Shown here: piece after piece, positions 32,276 through 39,199 of the stretch | Position numbering within the stretch: position 1 is the first letter of the stretch | Layout: each line of letters begins with the position of its first letter | Virus record (IMG/VR): IMGVR_UViG_3300007351_000574 | Coordinates: 1-41,639 of that record | DNA: 41,639 bases | From: a virus | Reading direction: 5' to 3' (one strand) | The notes under the pieces: generated by a model | Told to the model about the DNA's origin: nothing | Databases searched by the model: none | Seen by the model: the letters and a program-made list of their open reading frames with translations, nothing else | Program-made: the position numbers and the translations under genes

Positions 32276-33036
32276 TGTACCTCCCTTATTCTCATCCCTG
32301 CCAATAGCTTCGCTATTGCCGGCGCTACTGGCGCCTTCTTCCATTGCTGGCCTTCTTTGATCTGCTGCTCTGCATTCCAGAATTCCCATTCCTTTTTTGT
32401 AGTTATTAAAAACCATGGCCAAGGCTTCTTTACTCCAGGCTTATTTCGTGTATAGCTTGCGCATATCCTGTTGATAACTGCTTCCGGTATCTCTACTTCT
32501 TTTTTTTTAAGCCTTCCTAAGAGCTGATAAATATTGAATTCCTTACTGACAGTTTTTAGTTCTTCCTGAGTTTTATCTGAAAAAGCAGCCCAATAGGGCT
32601 GTGTTTCTTTATTCTTCTCTACTCTACTCAACTCTACTCTACTCAGAGGTAGTACTAACTTACCACTACGGTAGTCCTCTTGTAGTGATACTGGAGGATC
32701 AGGGTATTTTCCTTTTGAGGGATGATTAATAGTCTGATGTTTCGGCATTGTAGGGCACCACAACCACTGCTTCCCCTCAGCTTCGAATGGGAAGTATCTG
32801 CGTAAAGCAATAATCTCCGCCACGATGGGGGCGATATCAATGCCTTCTTCCGGGAAGATATTATTCTTAAGGAAGAATAAATCGTACGGCATTACCCCTC
32901 CAATCTTCTTTGTTTCTTTATTTGGGTCACTCATGTGGCACCAGCTCAAGATATAAAAATAACGTGCTGGAATAGAGAGCGCCCGGATTTCTTTCTCAAA
33001 CGGGTAACATGGATCTATTTGCCGCGTGCGGGCCAT
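32272..33036 (-). CDS. Phage replication (primosome-like) protein
   Basis: A 254-residue protein with the plan of phage O/DnaT-like replication proteins. The N-terminal winged-helix-like domain has RALSIPARYFYILSWCHMSD and the conserved MPKHQTINHPSKGKYPDPP, followed by a Ser/Glu-rich linker and a C-terminal helical part with WPWFLITTKKEWEFWNAEQQ. The N-terminal domain would bind the origin, the C-terminal part the helicase loader or helicase. No helicase or DNA polymerase is encoded in the window, so host replication enzymes are probably recruited. It lies just after SSB, which supports a replication role. Confidence 0.65.
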   Translation of the reverse strand: MARTRQIDPCYPFEKEIRALSIPARYFYILSWCHMSDPNKETKKIGGVMPYDLFFLKNNIFPEEGIDIAPIVAEIIALRRYFPFEAEGKQWLWCPTMPKHQTINHPSKGKYPDPPVSLQEDYRSGKLVLPLSRVELSRVEKNKETQPYWAAFSDKTQEELKTVSKEFNIYQLLGRLKKKEVEIPEAVINRICASYTRNKPGVKKPWPWFLITTKKEWEFWNAEQQIKEGQQWKKAPVAPAIAKLLAGMRIREVQ

Positions 33037-33037
33037 A

Positions 33038-33397
33038 TTACTCTCCTATTTCTTCTTCCGGCGATGTGCCTGCCTTTACCCTATCCAGGAATTGAATATT
33101 CTCGATTTGCATCTCTATCACCGACCGCTTCTGACCATCTTGTTCCCACGAGCGCGTCACAAGACGCCCCTCTACGAATACATTGCTTCCTTTTTTTAGA
33201 TATTGAGTGCAGTTCTCTGCGCGCTTGGCCCAAAGCGTCCCGGTGATAAACAACTTGTCTTCGCGATCCTCATTATCTTTCCCCTTGAATATATGGCTCG
33301 ATGCAAGCCGCAGGTTACACACCGCAGTGCCCTGAGGCGTATAGCGTAATTCGGGATCCTTGGTAAGATTTGCAATCAAGAGTATTTTGTTCAGCAT
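33038..33397 (-). CDS. ssb: Single-stranded DNA-binding protein
   Basis: A 119-residue OB-fold SSB: NKILLIANLTKDPELRYTPQ at the start, TAVCNLRLASSH, then LFITGTLWAKRAENCTQYLK, KGSNVFVEGRLVTRSW and ENIQFLD. It ends in an acidic tail (PEEEIGE) that lacks the classic DDDIPF tip but is acidic as in other SSBs. It coats single strands during phage replication and recombination and would work with RecT and the YqaJ exonuclease encoded upstream. The ribosome site is GGAAGAAGC. Confidence 0.93.
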   Translation of the reverse strand: MLNKILLIANLTKDPELRYTPQGTAVCNLRLASSHIFKGKDNEDREDKLFITGTLWAKRAENCTQYLKKGSNVFVEGRLVTRSWEQDGQKRSVIEMQIENIQFLDRVKAGTSPEEEIGE

Positions 33398-33599
33398 AGC
33401 TTCTTCCTTTCGTTTTCCAGAATATCAGTAGCCACTTGTCCCAGGCCAGCCAACGGCCGTCTGTCCTGTTTTGATGATTCTTGCGGCGCCTTAATTTTCT
33501 ACGCAATGACGGCGAGAGCGGTATAAATTCAGTAGTGCCGTCATAAACCCTCTGCCGGTCAAAATCCAAATAAAGGCCCCCTTCTCCCATGACAAACAT
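33315..33599 (-). CDS. Uncertain small ORF overlapping ssb
   Basis: Fills the 200-base space between the SWIM protein and SSB. The ATG (33599) follows the previous TAA by one base. The 94-residue reading (LYLDFDRQRVYDGTTEFIPL, then basic SLRRKLRRRK) has a credible composition for about 65 residues. However, it runs 83 bases into ssb and has no ribosome site. It may be a real small gene with a long overlap, a frameshifted remnant, or not coding. Confidence 0.35.
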   Translation of the reverse strand: MFVMGEGGLYLDFDRQRVYDGTTEFIPLSPSLRRKLRRRKNHQNRTDGRWLAWDKWLLIFWKTKGRSYAEQNTLDCKSYQGSRITLYASGHCGV

Positions 33600-33600
33600 A

Positions 33601-33876
33601 TTATGCAATATGTAGTTGTACTTCGCGCGAGTGCTCTACTCTTTCTTGATAAATGCGCACCGCCTGAATATGGCTGCATTCTCTCCCCTTGCGCCCTGCC
33701 TGGCAGTTACAGAGAAGCTTCCCGAAATATTCCTTTATGGTGTACGTACTGATGTTATATCCGGGGATGGGGAGGCATTGGTAAATGCCGTCAGTAACCC
33801 TGGATATCTTATTCAACTCAATGAGTTTCTTGACTTTTTGATTCATAAATGCCTTCGTACCCATTTCGTATCCCAT
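33601..33876 (-). CDS. SWIM zinc-finger protein
   Basis: The 91-residue protein carries a SWIM-type zinc site: LCNCQAGRKGRECSHIQAV gives C-x-C-x(n)-C-x-H (about residues 55-73). It is preceded by a beta strand pair (YQCLPIPGYNISTYTI), as in SWIM domains. SWIM domains bind DNA or proteins and accompany recombination proteins such as Sws1/Shu2-type Rad51 cofactors and bacterial SWI2/SNF2 proteins. Here it stands alone between the lysin and SSB genes in the recombination/replication region, so a role with RecT or SSB is possible. Ribosome site AGGAG, seven bases before ATG. Confidence 0.75.
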   Translation of the reverse strand: MGYEMGTKAFMNQKVKKLIELNKISRVTDGIYQCLPIPGYNISTYTIKEYFGKLLCNCQAGRKGRECSHIQAVRIYQERVEHSREVQLHIA

Positions 33877-33879
33877 GCG

Positions 33880-34386
33880 TTATCTCCTTTCTTTAAAAAA
33901 GGTATGCTCGCCTATCTTAGCCGTTTTTATCATTCCTTTGGCCCATCGGGGAATCCCGTAACGCTCGACTGCTTCGTAGTGGGTTGCGCCGTTGGTAAAA
34001 TCTGGCGAATTCTCTACAAACACGCGCCGGACGATCTCTTTGGCTATGAGTTCCTGTTTCCTTCCTTCGCGTTGAACGAACACGTCAAGATTTTTTCTTT
34101 TTAACCCGCAAAGGCCTGTATTCATTCCTTTATTCAGGCGATTCCTCACACAGCAGGCCACGGCATACATGCCTTGGTAACCTTCCCCGGTTGCTTCCGC
34201 AATCAGTCCTTTCCACAGATCTTCGGGAATTCGCTGTTTCGCGTAGGCAGGCGTTGAGAGAAGCAATACGGTTATCAAAATTATGGGCCAGCACGGGATT
34301 AGACCCTGTGAAGGAAATTGCGTTCTTGAATTAACCGGTTTCTGAATTGTCCTAAGAGCAACGCGTACTGCGTATGCTGGTCCCAT
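33880..34386 (-). CDS. SleB/CwlJ-type cell wall hydrolase (endolysin)
   Basis: The C-terminal ~115 residues match the cell-wall hydrolase family of SleB/CwlJ: LIAEATGEGYQGMYAVACCV (E64 the likely catalytic Glu), RNRLNKG, then DFTNGATHYEA and IGEHTFFK. The enzyme cuts peptidoglycan glycan strands. Residues ~33-49 form a hydrophobic signal or signal-anchor (LITVLLLSTPAYA), so export by Sec without a holin pore is likely. The first ~32 residues are odd for a signal peptide, and their DNA (34284-34385) forms a long terminal inverted repeat. The true start may thus be internal (for example a TTG) or the leader may be a later insertion. It lies in the early region between RecT and the SWIM gene, away from the holin-like gene. 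Confidence 0.8.
   Translation of the reverse strand: MGPAYAVRVALRTIQKPVNSRTQFPSQGLIPCWPIILITVLLLSTPAYAKQRIPEDLWKGLIAEATGEGYQGMYAVACCVRNRLNKGMNTGLCGLKRKNLDVFVQREGRKQELIAKEIVRRVFVENSPDFTNGATHYEAVERYGIPRWAKGMIKTAKIGEHTFFKERR
34284..34385 (-). other. tRNA-like inverted-repeat structure in the lysin leader
   Basis: The ends of this 102-base stretch pair as TGGGaCCAGC with GCTGGCCCA (9 bp, one bulged base). Immediately inside the 3' arm, ACAGG-GTCTAAT-CCCGT forms a T-arm-like 5-bp stem (one A-C mismatch) with a 7-base loop holding T55, C56 and A58. The middle can form further stems (GCGTT with AACGC), but I find no convincing D arm or anticodon arm. It may be a decayed tRNA or another structured RNA that became part of the lysin ORF. 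Confidence 0.35.
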
Positions 34387-34388
34387 AG

Positions 34389-35495
34389 TTACCCTTCCTG
34401 TCGTGCTGAATGCTCCTTGCTTAGATCGGCAAGCAGCTTATTTGCGGTAGCGATATCGGGTATTTCTTCCATCCTGGTAAGTCCCAAACCGCCCAAGATT
34501 TTCTGGTATATCTGATCCCCTACCTTTGACCTGGTTTTTGCAATGGTTTCCTGAATATGCTTCGGAAGGGAAGACTTTATTTCAGGCGGCGGCAACTGCT
34601 GTTTTGCTGGCGAGGCGCCGTTTTTATCTGCCGCCGTTGCCTCTACTTCAATCGGAGGCTCTTCCCAACTGGTGGTATCCGGAAGATCCATGGCGCTGTC
34701 TATCCCCTTGCGGTATTCCCGGCTGGTTTCATCAACCGCAATGGCGCGCTGCAGCTCTACCGATAAAGGCAGGAGCTTGGCAAGCTGAATCAATACCGTC
34801 TTCATACACATTGCGTCCGGGTCTTTATTCCAGGGAGAGGATTCCGCAAAATGTGGAGTTTGCAGCTTTACCATCCTCTTTTCTTTGTTGTCCCATTCCT
34901 GTGTGATCCAGGTCTTGCTATGTTTCCGGCCGTGTTCCATGGCCTCTGCCTTTGACATAAACCTGAATATGCAGCCACCGCCTTTCATTTTGGCGATGGC
35001 GTAGTAGCCGATAACTTCTCCACGATCTCCCAGCGCCGGCTTGTGCCGTATAAAACTACTGGTCCCGTACTCGTAGGCAAAATCGTCGTGTGTATGCACA
35101 GTCTGCATCTCTATTGAGAGAGCGGCTTCATGCCGGTAGAATAACTCTGCCAAGCCCTTGTATCCTATTAAGGCCTGTACTTCCGGCACAGTTACCCATT
35201 CATTTCCTACCTTGCGCTTATTCTTAAACGGCAGAAGGTATGCGCGGCCGGCAATAGGTTCAAGGCCTATCTGCGCCAGCACAAATAAACTGCCCAAGAA
35301 ACTCTCCGGCGTGCATTTCGCGAGATCCGGATTCGTCCTTATCGACGTCAACGCGATCCGTACCAGCCTCTCCGGATTCAGATGTGCCGGCAGAGCTTGC
35401 CCAAGCTCTTTTGCCGACTGCTTAATCAATGTTGTGAGACTTTTCTGCTCTGGCGAATTCTCTAATGCTTTCCCCACTTCTCCTTGTTTTGCCAT
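34389..35495 (-). CDS. recT: RecT single-strand annealing protein
   Basis: The 368-residue protein has the RecT core at about residues 15-270: HLNPERLVRIALTSIRTNPD, LAKCTPESFLGSLFVLAQIG, LEPIAGRAYLLPF, VPEVQALIGYKGLAELFYRH and GEVIGYYAIAKMKGGG. It anneals complementary strands and acts after the exonuclease encoded immediately upstream (ten bases between genes). The variable C-terminal ~100 residues contain a Pro-rich linker (APAKQQLPPPEIKSSLP) and a helical domain that may bind SSB. All core segments are present. Confidence 0.93.
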   Translation of the reverse strand: MAKQGEVGKALENSPEQKSLTTLIKQSAKELGQALPAHLNPERLVRIALTSIRTNPDLAKCTPESFLGSLFVLAQIGLEPIAGRAYLLPFKNKRKVGNEWVTVPEVQALIGYKGLAELFYRHEAALSIEMQTVHTHDDFAYEYGTSSFIRHKPALGDRGEVIGYYAIAKMKGGGCIFRFMSKAEAMEHGRKHSKTWITQEWDNKEKRMVKLQTPHFAESSPWNKDPDAMCMKTVLIQLAKLLPLSVELQRAIAVDETSREYRKGIDSAMDLPDTTSWEEPPIEVEATAADKNGASPAKQQLPPPEIKSSLPKHIQETIAKTRSKVGDQIYQKILGGLGLTRMEEIPDIATANKLLADLSKEHSARQEG

Positions 35496-35505
35496 AACTT
35501 CCTCC

Positions 35506-36540
35506 TTATTTCTTCACCGATATCCTCAGTATTCTTTTATCCTTTGGTTTCGCATACTTCTCGTATAACCCGGGTTCCTCTTTCTTGAATAACTCGACGT
35601 CTATCCTCCTTTCCTGCTGATTCTTCCACGTAATTTTATACTTCGGGGTTACGCCGGTTTCGTAAGTCTTCAGCATCGCCCGCAGCGTATTCTTTTGTTC
35701 ATCAATTTCTTTTTCAAGAACGGCATAATCTGCCTGCATAGAATCAAGGCTCTCACATACACGACTGGCATCATCTCCAAGTTCTATGATGCTTTCATTG
35801 GCTGCCTTTGGGTATAGCCTGTAAAGGACGCCATCATCTTGAGAGGTTATGGTCATCGGCATCACTTTCGGAACGATGAAATTGTTCCAGAAATGAACCT
35901 CTTTGGCGATCATGTTATCGAGCGTCTTGGGATCAACAAGATTTATGTGTTCTTTTGGCATCTTAGGCAGGTCTGTTTTAGTATCGTAATCAGATCGAAC
36001 AAATACCTTCCAGAGGAACGACATATTTCCGATTAATACGGCAAGGTACCATATCGGAAGGCCAGTCACAGCCATATAGTGCAAACACTGCACTTGATAT
36101 TCTTGAGGAATTTCTTCGCCTTCCCACTCCCTCATCTTAAACTGGTTAGCAGTTTTGGCTTCAAACCCTGCCTGTTCTAACATTACCCTTCGGTCAATGT
36201 TTGCCCCAATAAAGGAATACCGTGGATGAAGTATGGTTATCCTGTTTGGGTCATCGTGGGATACTACGTATGGACGACGTATCTCTTCACAAAATTCTTT
36301 AGTCACCATAGCTACTCTTTTACCCGTATCTTCCATAAAAAATTCAGCTACGGTTTGCTCAAGCTTAATGCCGAGCTTTACCGCGACTCTGTCAGAGATA
36401 TCTTCCGGCGCAACTTGGCCGGTTTTTATAGCCCAAACTTGCAAAGGCGTTCTGTAGCGAGAGAGACCGAGGATCGCCGCGGCATCTGAGCCGCCAATAT
36501 AAAACTTCCTTGCCTCAACCTGTTCTTTTGTCCAGTCCAT
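35506..36540 (-). CDS. YqaJ/lambda-exonuclease family nuclease
   Basis: The 344-residue product has the YqaJ viral recombinase pattern: RKFYIGGSDAAAILGLSRYR, TPLQVWAIKTG, VKLGIKLEQTVAEFFMEDTG, SFIGANIDRRV (metal-binding Asp), GFEAKTAN (catalytic E and K) and IPQEYQVQCLHYMAVTGLPI. It resects double-strand ends 5' to 3' and hands the 3' strand to RecT, the next gene. The C-terminal ~100 residues are helical with DSMQADYAVLEKEIDEQK and form the cap common in these phage enzymes. The start overlaps the upstream ATPase stop (TAATG). Confidence 0.92.
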   Translation of the reverse strand: MDWTKEQVEARKFYIGGSDAAAILGLSRYRTPLQVWAIKTGQVAPEDISDRVAVKLGIKLEQTVAEFFMEDTGKRVAMVTKEFCEEIRRPYVVSHDDPNRITILHPRYSFIGANIDRRVMLEQAGFEAKTANQFKMREWEGEEIPQEYQVQCLHYMAVTGLPIWYLAVLIGNMSFLWKVFVRSDYDTKTDLPKMPKEHINLVDPKTLDNMIAKEVHFWNNFIVPKVMPMTITSQDDGVLYRLYPKAANESIIELGDDASRVCESLDSMQADYAVLEKEIDEQKNTLRAMLKTYETGVTPKYKITWKNQQERRIDVELFKKEEPGLYEKYAKPKDKRILRISVKK

Positions 36541-38123
36541 TATTTCGTCTCCACCTGTAGGTCTCCGTCAGTTACTACGGTAATAAAGAATTGAAATTCC
36601 TGATCCCCTTCTATCTGCTGCAGGAATTCTGCCCGGACGGTTTCATCAAGGTGTTCAAGCTTGTCTACACAGATCAGTTTAAGCGGGTTATCCTTAGCCA
36701 GTACCCTGGCGATATCCAAGCAGATCCTTACTTGCTGGGCAGTGGATAGATTCGATAACGGCAGGTCTTTTATAGTTACGATCCCGCGGCCGTCTACCCC
36801 GAGATCCTTAATGGGCAATTCTACTGTGGCGAGTAACTCGTGAGGCTTAAGCCGAGCGGTCTCTACGCATTTGTCATAGTGTTCAGCCGTTGCCTCTTCT
36901 TCTTTTAACCGGTCCTGCAGAGCCCCTACTTCCCTGGCCAAGGGGATAAAGGACTTCATGCGTTCTGCTTCTATACAGCGGTTCTTTATCGGAGCCGTAT
37001 CAATGAGCTGGTGAACGTCGAGGAAAAACTCAGCTTGTTTCTTTTTGACTTCAAGACGGGTGAGTTCCTCTTTCTTGCGCTCGGCGATAGTCTTCAATCT
37101 TTCTTTAGTTACTTTAACAAGAGCTGCTTTTCTCTCGGCCAAGGATATTTCGTCAAGAGCTTTTACCTTAACCCGCAGGGATTCTTTCTCATTGATGAGT
37201 TTCTGAATCCTATCCTGCAGTAATTTGATTTCTTCGTCTACCATGTCTATCTGGACGATTAAATCTTTCTTGTCGCCCTCTATGGCCTCCTTGGCTTGTT
37301 CATATTCCGTTTTTTCGTTCTCCTGGGCCTCTTTTTCCTGCAGGGCATACTTATTGCGTATGGCTTCTACGTCTAACGGAAATGCCTCAATCACATTATG
37401 GCATTCCACAATGTCCCTGTTTGTTTCTTGGGCGTCGTTGAGTTCTGCGAATAATGCTCCGAGGTTTATCTGCTCCCAAGCCTCTACTTCGTAGTTATCC
37501 GGAAGCCTCTTGGCTACGGCTGCGCTCTCGTCCTCTGTGGCCTTAACCCTGGCGTTTGCCTCGCGCCTGGCGTCATAGAACCATTCTTCCAACGCCTTTA
37601 ATACCTGCAGGCCATGGTTCTCATAGTTGACTTTTGGTGCTTCTCCGAACCATTCCAACGCTTGCTTCGCGGTCACCATAATTGGCATAAGACTGAACAA
37701 AATACTGGTTTGTTCGGTATCTTTCTTCTGCATAAAATCTACGGGATTGAAGACGAACACATCGCGATGTGTTCCTTTGTTTACTTGATACCCAAATAAT
37801 TCCTTTAGAAAAGTCTCGGGAGACTTCACCGGAACACCCGCTTTAGTTACCTTAACCGATCCCTCATCCAGTCCTGCTTCATCTTCTTTTACGGTCCGAC
37901 GTATGCTTATGCCGTCATCAGTTTCAAGCTCTATATAAGCTTTATCTGCTCCTGTCCTCACAAAGCGCGCGCGCCGTTTGGTGTTATAAAGTGCTTTTTC
38001 TATGGTCTCGAGTATCGATGTCTTACCCCGTTCGTTGCCGCCGCTTATCACATTGACTTTGCCCGGGTTGATAGCGAGTTCCTCTATGCCCAAACAATCT
38101 TTAATTACTAATCTCTTTATCAT
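36540..38123 (-). CDS. RecF/SMC-like ABC ATPase
   Basis: I start at ATG 38123, which follows AGGAGGAGTA; the extended reading has no site. The 527-residue protein has an N-terminal ABC half (KDCLGIEELAINPGKVNVIS, Walker A GGNERGKTS with K34), a long central coiled coil (about 185-420), and a C-terminal half with signature LSTAQQVRICLDIAR and Walker B KLICVDKLEHLD. The usual Walker B Glu after Asp is Lys here (VDK), followed by E two residues later. RecF/Rad50-like proteins of this size next to YqaJ and RecT are common in phages and probably assist end processing or repair. The start lies in the 3' end of the preceding 53-residue gene's neighbourhood (17 bases away). Confidence 0.85.
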   Translation of the reverse strand: MIKRLVIKDCLGIEELAINPGKVNVISGGNERGKTSILETIEKALYNTKRRARFVRTGADKAYIELETDDGISIRRTVKEDEAGLDEGSVKVTKAGVPVKSPETFLKELFGYQVNKGTHRDVFVFNPVDFMQKKDTEQTSILFSLMPIMVTAKQALEWFGEAPKVNYENHGLQVLKALEEWFYDARREANARVKATEDESAAVAKRLPDNYEVEAWEQINLGALFAELNDAQETNRDIVECHNVIEAFPLDVEAIRNKYALQEKEAQENEKTEYEQAKEAIEGDKKDLIVQIDMVDEEIKLLQDRIQKLINEKESLRVKVKALDEISLAERKAALVKVTKERLKTIAERKKEELTRLEVKKKQAEFFLDVHQLIDTAPIKNRCIEAERMKSFIPLAREVGALQDRLKEEEATAEHYDKCVETARLKPHELLATVELPIKDLGVDGRGIVTIKDLPLSNLSTAQQVRICLDIARVLAKDNPLKLICVDKLEHLDETVRAEFLQQIEGDQEFQFFITVVTDGDLQVETK

Positions 38124-38139
38124 TACTCCTCCTGTTTTA

Positions 38140-38301
38140 TCATCCGCCCACAAGCGCTGTTTCAGAAAAACGCTCTATTGCCGCGTTGATCCGCCTCAGC
38201 CTATCCTCGATTTCATTCCTGGTTGTTTCCGACCAGTACTGCTCCAGGGTTTTCTCAATCGTGTGTTTTGCCTCAAATAACCTCTTAAGTGTAATATTCA
38301 T
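38140..38301 (-). CDS. 53-residue helical protein
   Basis: A short early gene from ATG 38301 (AGAGG six bases upstream) to TGA 38140, ending just before the ATPase ribosome site. The product is a single charged amphipathic helix or coiled coil (RLFEAKHTIEKTLEQYW, then RNEIEDRLRRINAAIERF). The family is not recognised. It could pair with the coiled coil of the ATPase that follows, but this is only position-based. Confidence 0.6.
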   Translation of the reverse strand: MNITLKRLFEAKHTIEKTLEQYWSETTRNEIEDRLRRINAAIERFSETALVGG

Positions 38302-38310
38302 AAAGACCTC

Positions 38311-38490
38311 TTATTTAGGTTGAAGTAAGAGTTTTTCTACGTCGTCCCAAAAAAACCTCAGTGCCCGATTAGCCCCCAGCTTTACCGGCCTAATGCCCAT
38401 TAACAACTCCGGCCATTTGTTGCGCAGGTAGTTTTCCGAATACCGAAGACGGCTTGCTATCGTTTTAATATCTACTACTTCCCTTATCAT
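38311..38490 (-). CDS. Small excisionase/MerR-type HTH protein
   Basis: The ATG at 38490 follows AGGAGGGGGT, so I prefer it over a longer reading that would overlap the neighbouring gene. The 59-residue product is a winged-helix DNA-binding protein of the HTH_17/AlpA/excisionase kind: VVDIKTIASRLRYSENYLRN, KWPELLMGIRPVKLGANRAL, then RFFWDDVEKLL. Such proteins act as excisionases or activators. Placed in the leftward early operon of a phage with a tyrosine integrase, an Xis-like role is attractive but not shown. Confidence 0.7.
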   Translation of the reverse strand: MIREVVDIKTIASRLRYSENYLRNKWPELLMGIRPVKLGANRALRFFWDDVEKLLLQPK

Positions 38491-38498
38491 ACCCCCTC

Positions 38499-38693
38499 CT
38501 ACAAGCGCTCTAATTCCTCCTGTACTACCTTCGACTTCTTCCAATAATCCTGTACCTTTACTTTTAATTCTTCGCGCGACATATTACTTTCGAGATCTTC
38601 GTGTAGGAGTTCATTAAGTAATATCTGTACGTCCAGCACGAAATTTATTGCCTGCCCCTTGATTGACTTCCTGCCCGATCCGTGTCCCCCCAT
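38499..38693 (-). CDS. Small early protein
   Basis: A 64-residue protein with a basic start (MGGHGSGRKSIKGQ), a hydrophobic/amphipathic helix (AINFVLDVQILLNELLHEDL) and a charged C-terminal helix. The ribosome site AGGAGG lies within the end of the Cro-like gene, whose stop directly precedes this ATG. The GGHGSGRKS start is often seen in small phage and host proteins of unknown function. No role is assigned. Confidence 0.65.
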   Translation of the reverse strand: MGGHGSGRKSIKGQAINFVLDVQILLNELLHEDLESNMSREELKVKVQDYWKKSKVVQEELERL

Positions 38694-38930
38694 TTAGTCC
38701 TCCTGTTCTATCTCGCGGTCTAACGTTAATAGCTCAGAAGCGTCAAGCCCGGTCAGTAGGCAAAGCTTGCGGAGCATCTGCCATGACGGATGCTTCGGTT
38801 TTTTTTCGTCAAGCCATTGCGATATGAGGCTATCATCGCAGCCAAGCTCCAGCGCAAGCTGCCGTTGATTCCACCCCTTGAGTTCCATCCACTTATTCAG
38901 TTTTCCTGTGATTCTAAACGCTCCCTTCAT
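38694..38930 (-). CDS. Cro-like XRE family regulator
   Basis: The 78-residue protein is a single XRE helix-turn-helix domain: KGWNQRQLALELGCDDSLIS, QWLDEKKPKHPSWQMLRKLC, then LLTGLDASELL. It is the first gene of the leftward early transcript and faces the CI-type repressor across the control region, the position of Cro. It would bind the TAC-N5-GTA sites or parts of them and shut off repressor synthesis. A good GGAGG site lies five bases before ATG. The dimer partner and operator preference are inferred. Confidence 0.8.
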   Translation of the reverse strand: MKGAFRITGKLNKWMELKGWNQRQLALELGCDDSLISQWLDEKKPKHPSWQMLRKLCLLTGLDASELLTLDREIEQED

Positions 38931-38999
38931 GCGATCCTCCGATTTACTTTATGTATCACTCGTTGGTTAAAAAAAATTGCTCCCTGGCGTTTCAAGGCA

Positions 39000-39027
39000 A
39001 TGATACTACTTTTTGTAATCTTGTCAA
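39000..39027 (-). promoter_or_regulatory. Leftward early promoter with operator in the spacer
   Basis: On the minus strand TTGACA (39022-39027), 16 bases, TATCAT (39000-39005). The spacer consists almost wholly of operator-like site 1 (39006-39017), so repressor bound there would block polymerase directly. The transcript would start near 38993, about 60 bases before the Cro-like ATG. Confidence 0.7.
39006..39017. promoter_or_regulatory. Operator-like site 1
   Basis: CTACTTTTTGTA, containing the partial palindrome TAC-N5-GTA. It lies between -35 and -10 of the leftward promoter. The extended 15-mer 39004-39018 recurs inverted at 39036-39050 with one mismatch. Confidence 0.6.
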
Positions 39028-39036
39028 GCGTTTTTT

Positions 39037-39048
39037 TACAAAAAGTGG
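39037..39048. promoter_or_regulatory. Operator-like site 2 (inverted copy)
   Basis: TACAAAAAGTGG, the inverted copy of site 1, 31 bases away (three helical turns), just upstream of the leftward -35. The spacing would let two repressor dimers bind one DNA face cooperatively. Confidence 0.6.
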
Positions 39049-39087
39049 TATTCATATTTTTATGTTCTAAAAATTCCGTCGGTAATG

Positions 39088-39099
39088 CTACTTTTTGTA
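39088..39099. promoter_or_regulatory. Operator-like site 3
   Basis: CTACTTTTTGTA, identical to site 1, 51 bases from site 2 (about five turns) and 14 bases upstream of the repressor promoter's -35. It may serve autoregulation of the repressor. Confidence 0.55.
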
Positions 39100-39112
39100 T
39101 GACTTAAAATAT

Positions 39113-39141
39113 TTGACTAAGCCTACTTACTGTAGTATAAA
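39113..39141 (+). promoter_or_regulatory. Repressor (lysogeny operon) promoter
   Basis: TTGACT (39113-39118), 17 bases, TATAAA (39136-39141) on the plus strand, upstream of the repressor ATG at 39200. It would drive the repressor, lipoprotein, XRE, membrane protein and integrase as one coupled transcript. Confidence 0.7.
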
Positions 39142-39199
39142 AGTTGTCAAGTATGGTTTTTCCCCACAAAAAAAATCGGTATGCTAAAATCGCATAATC

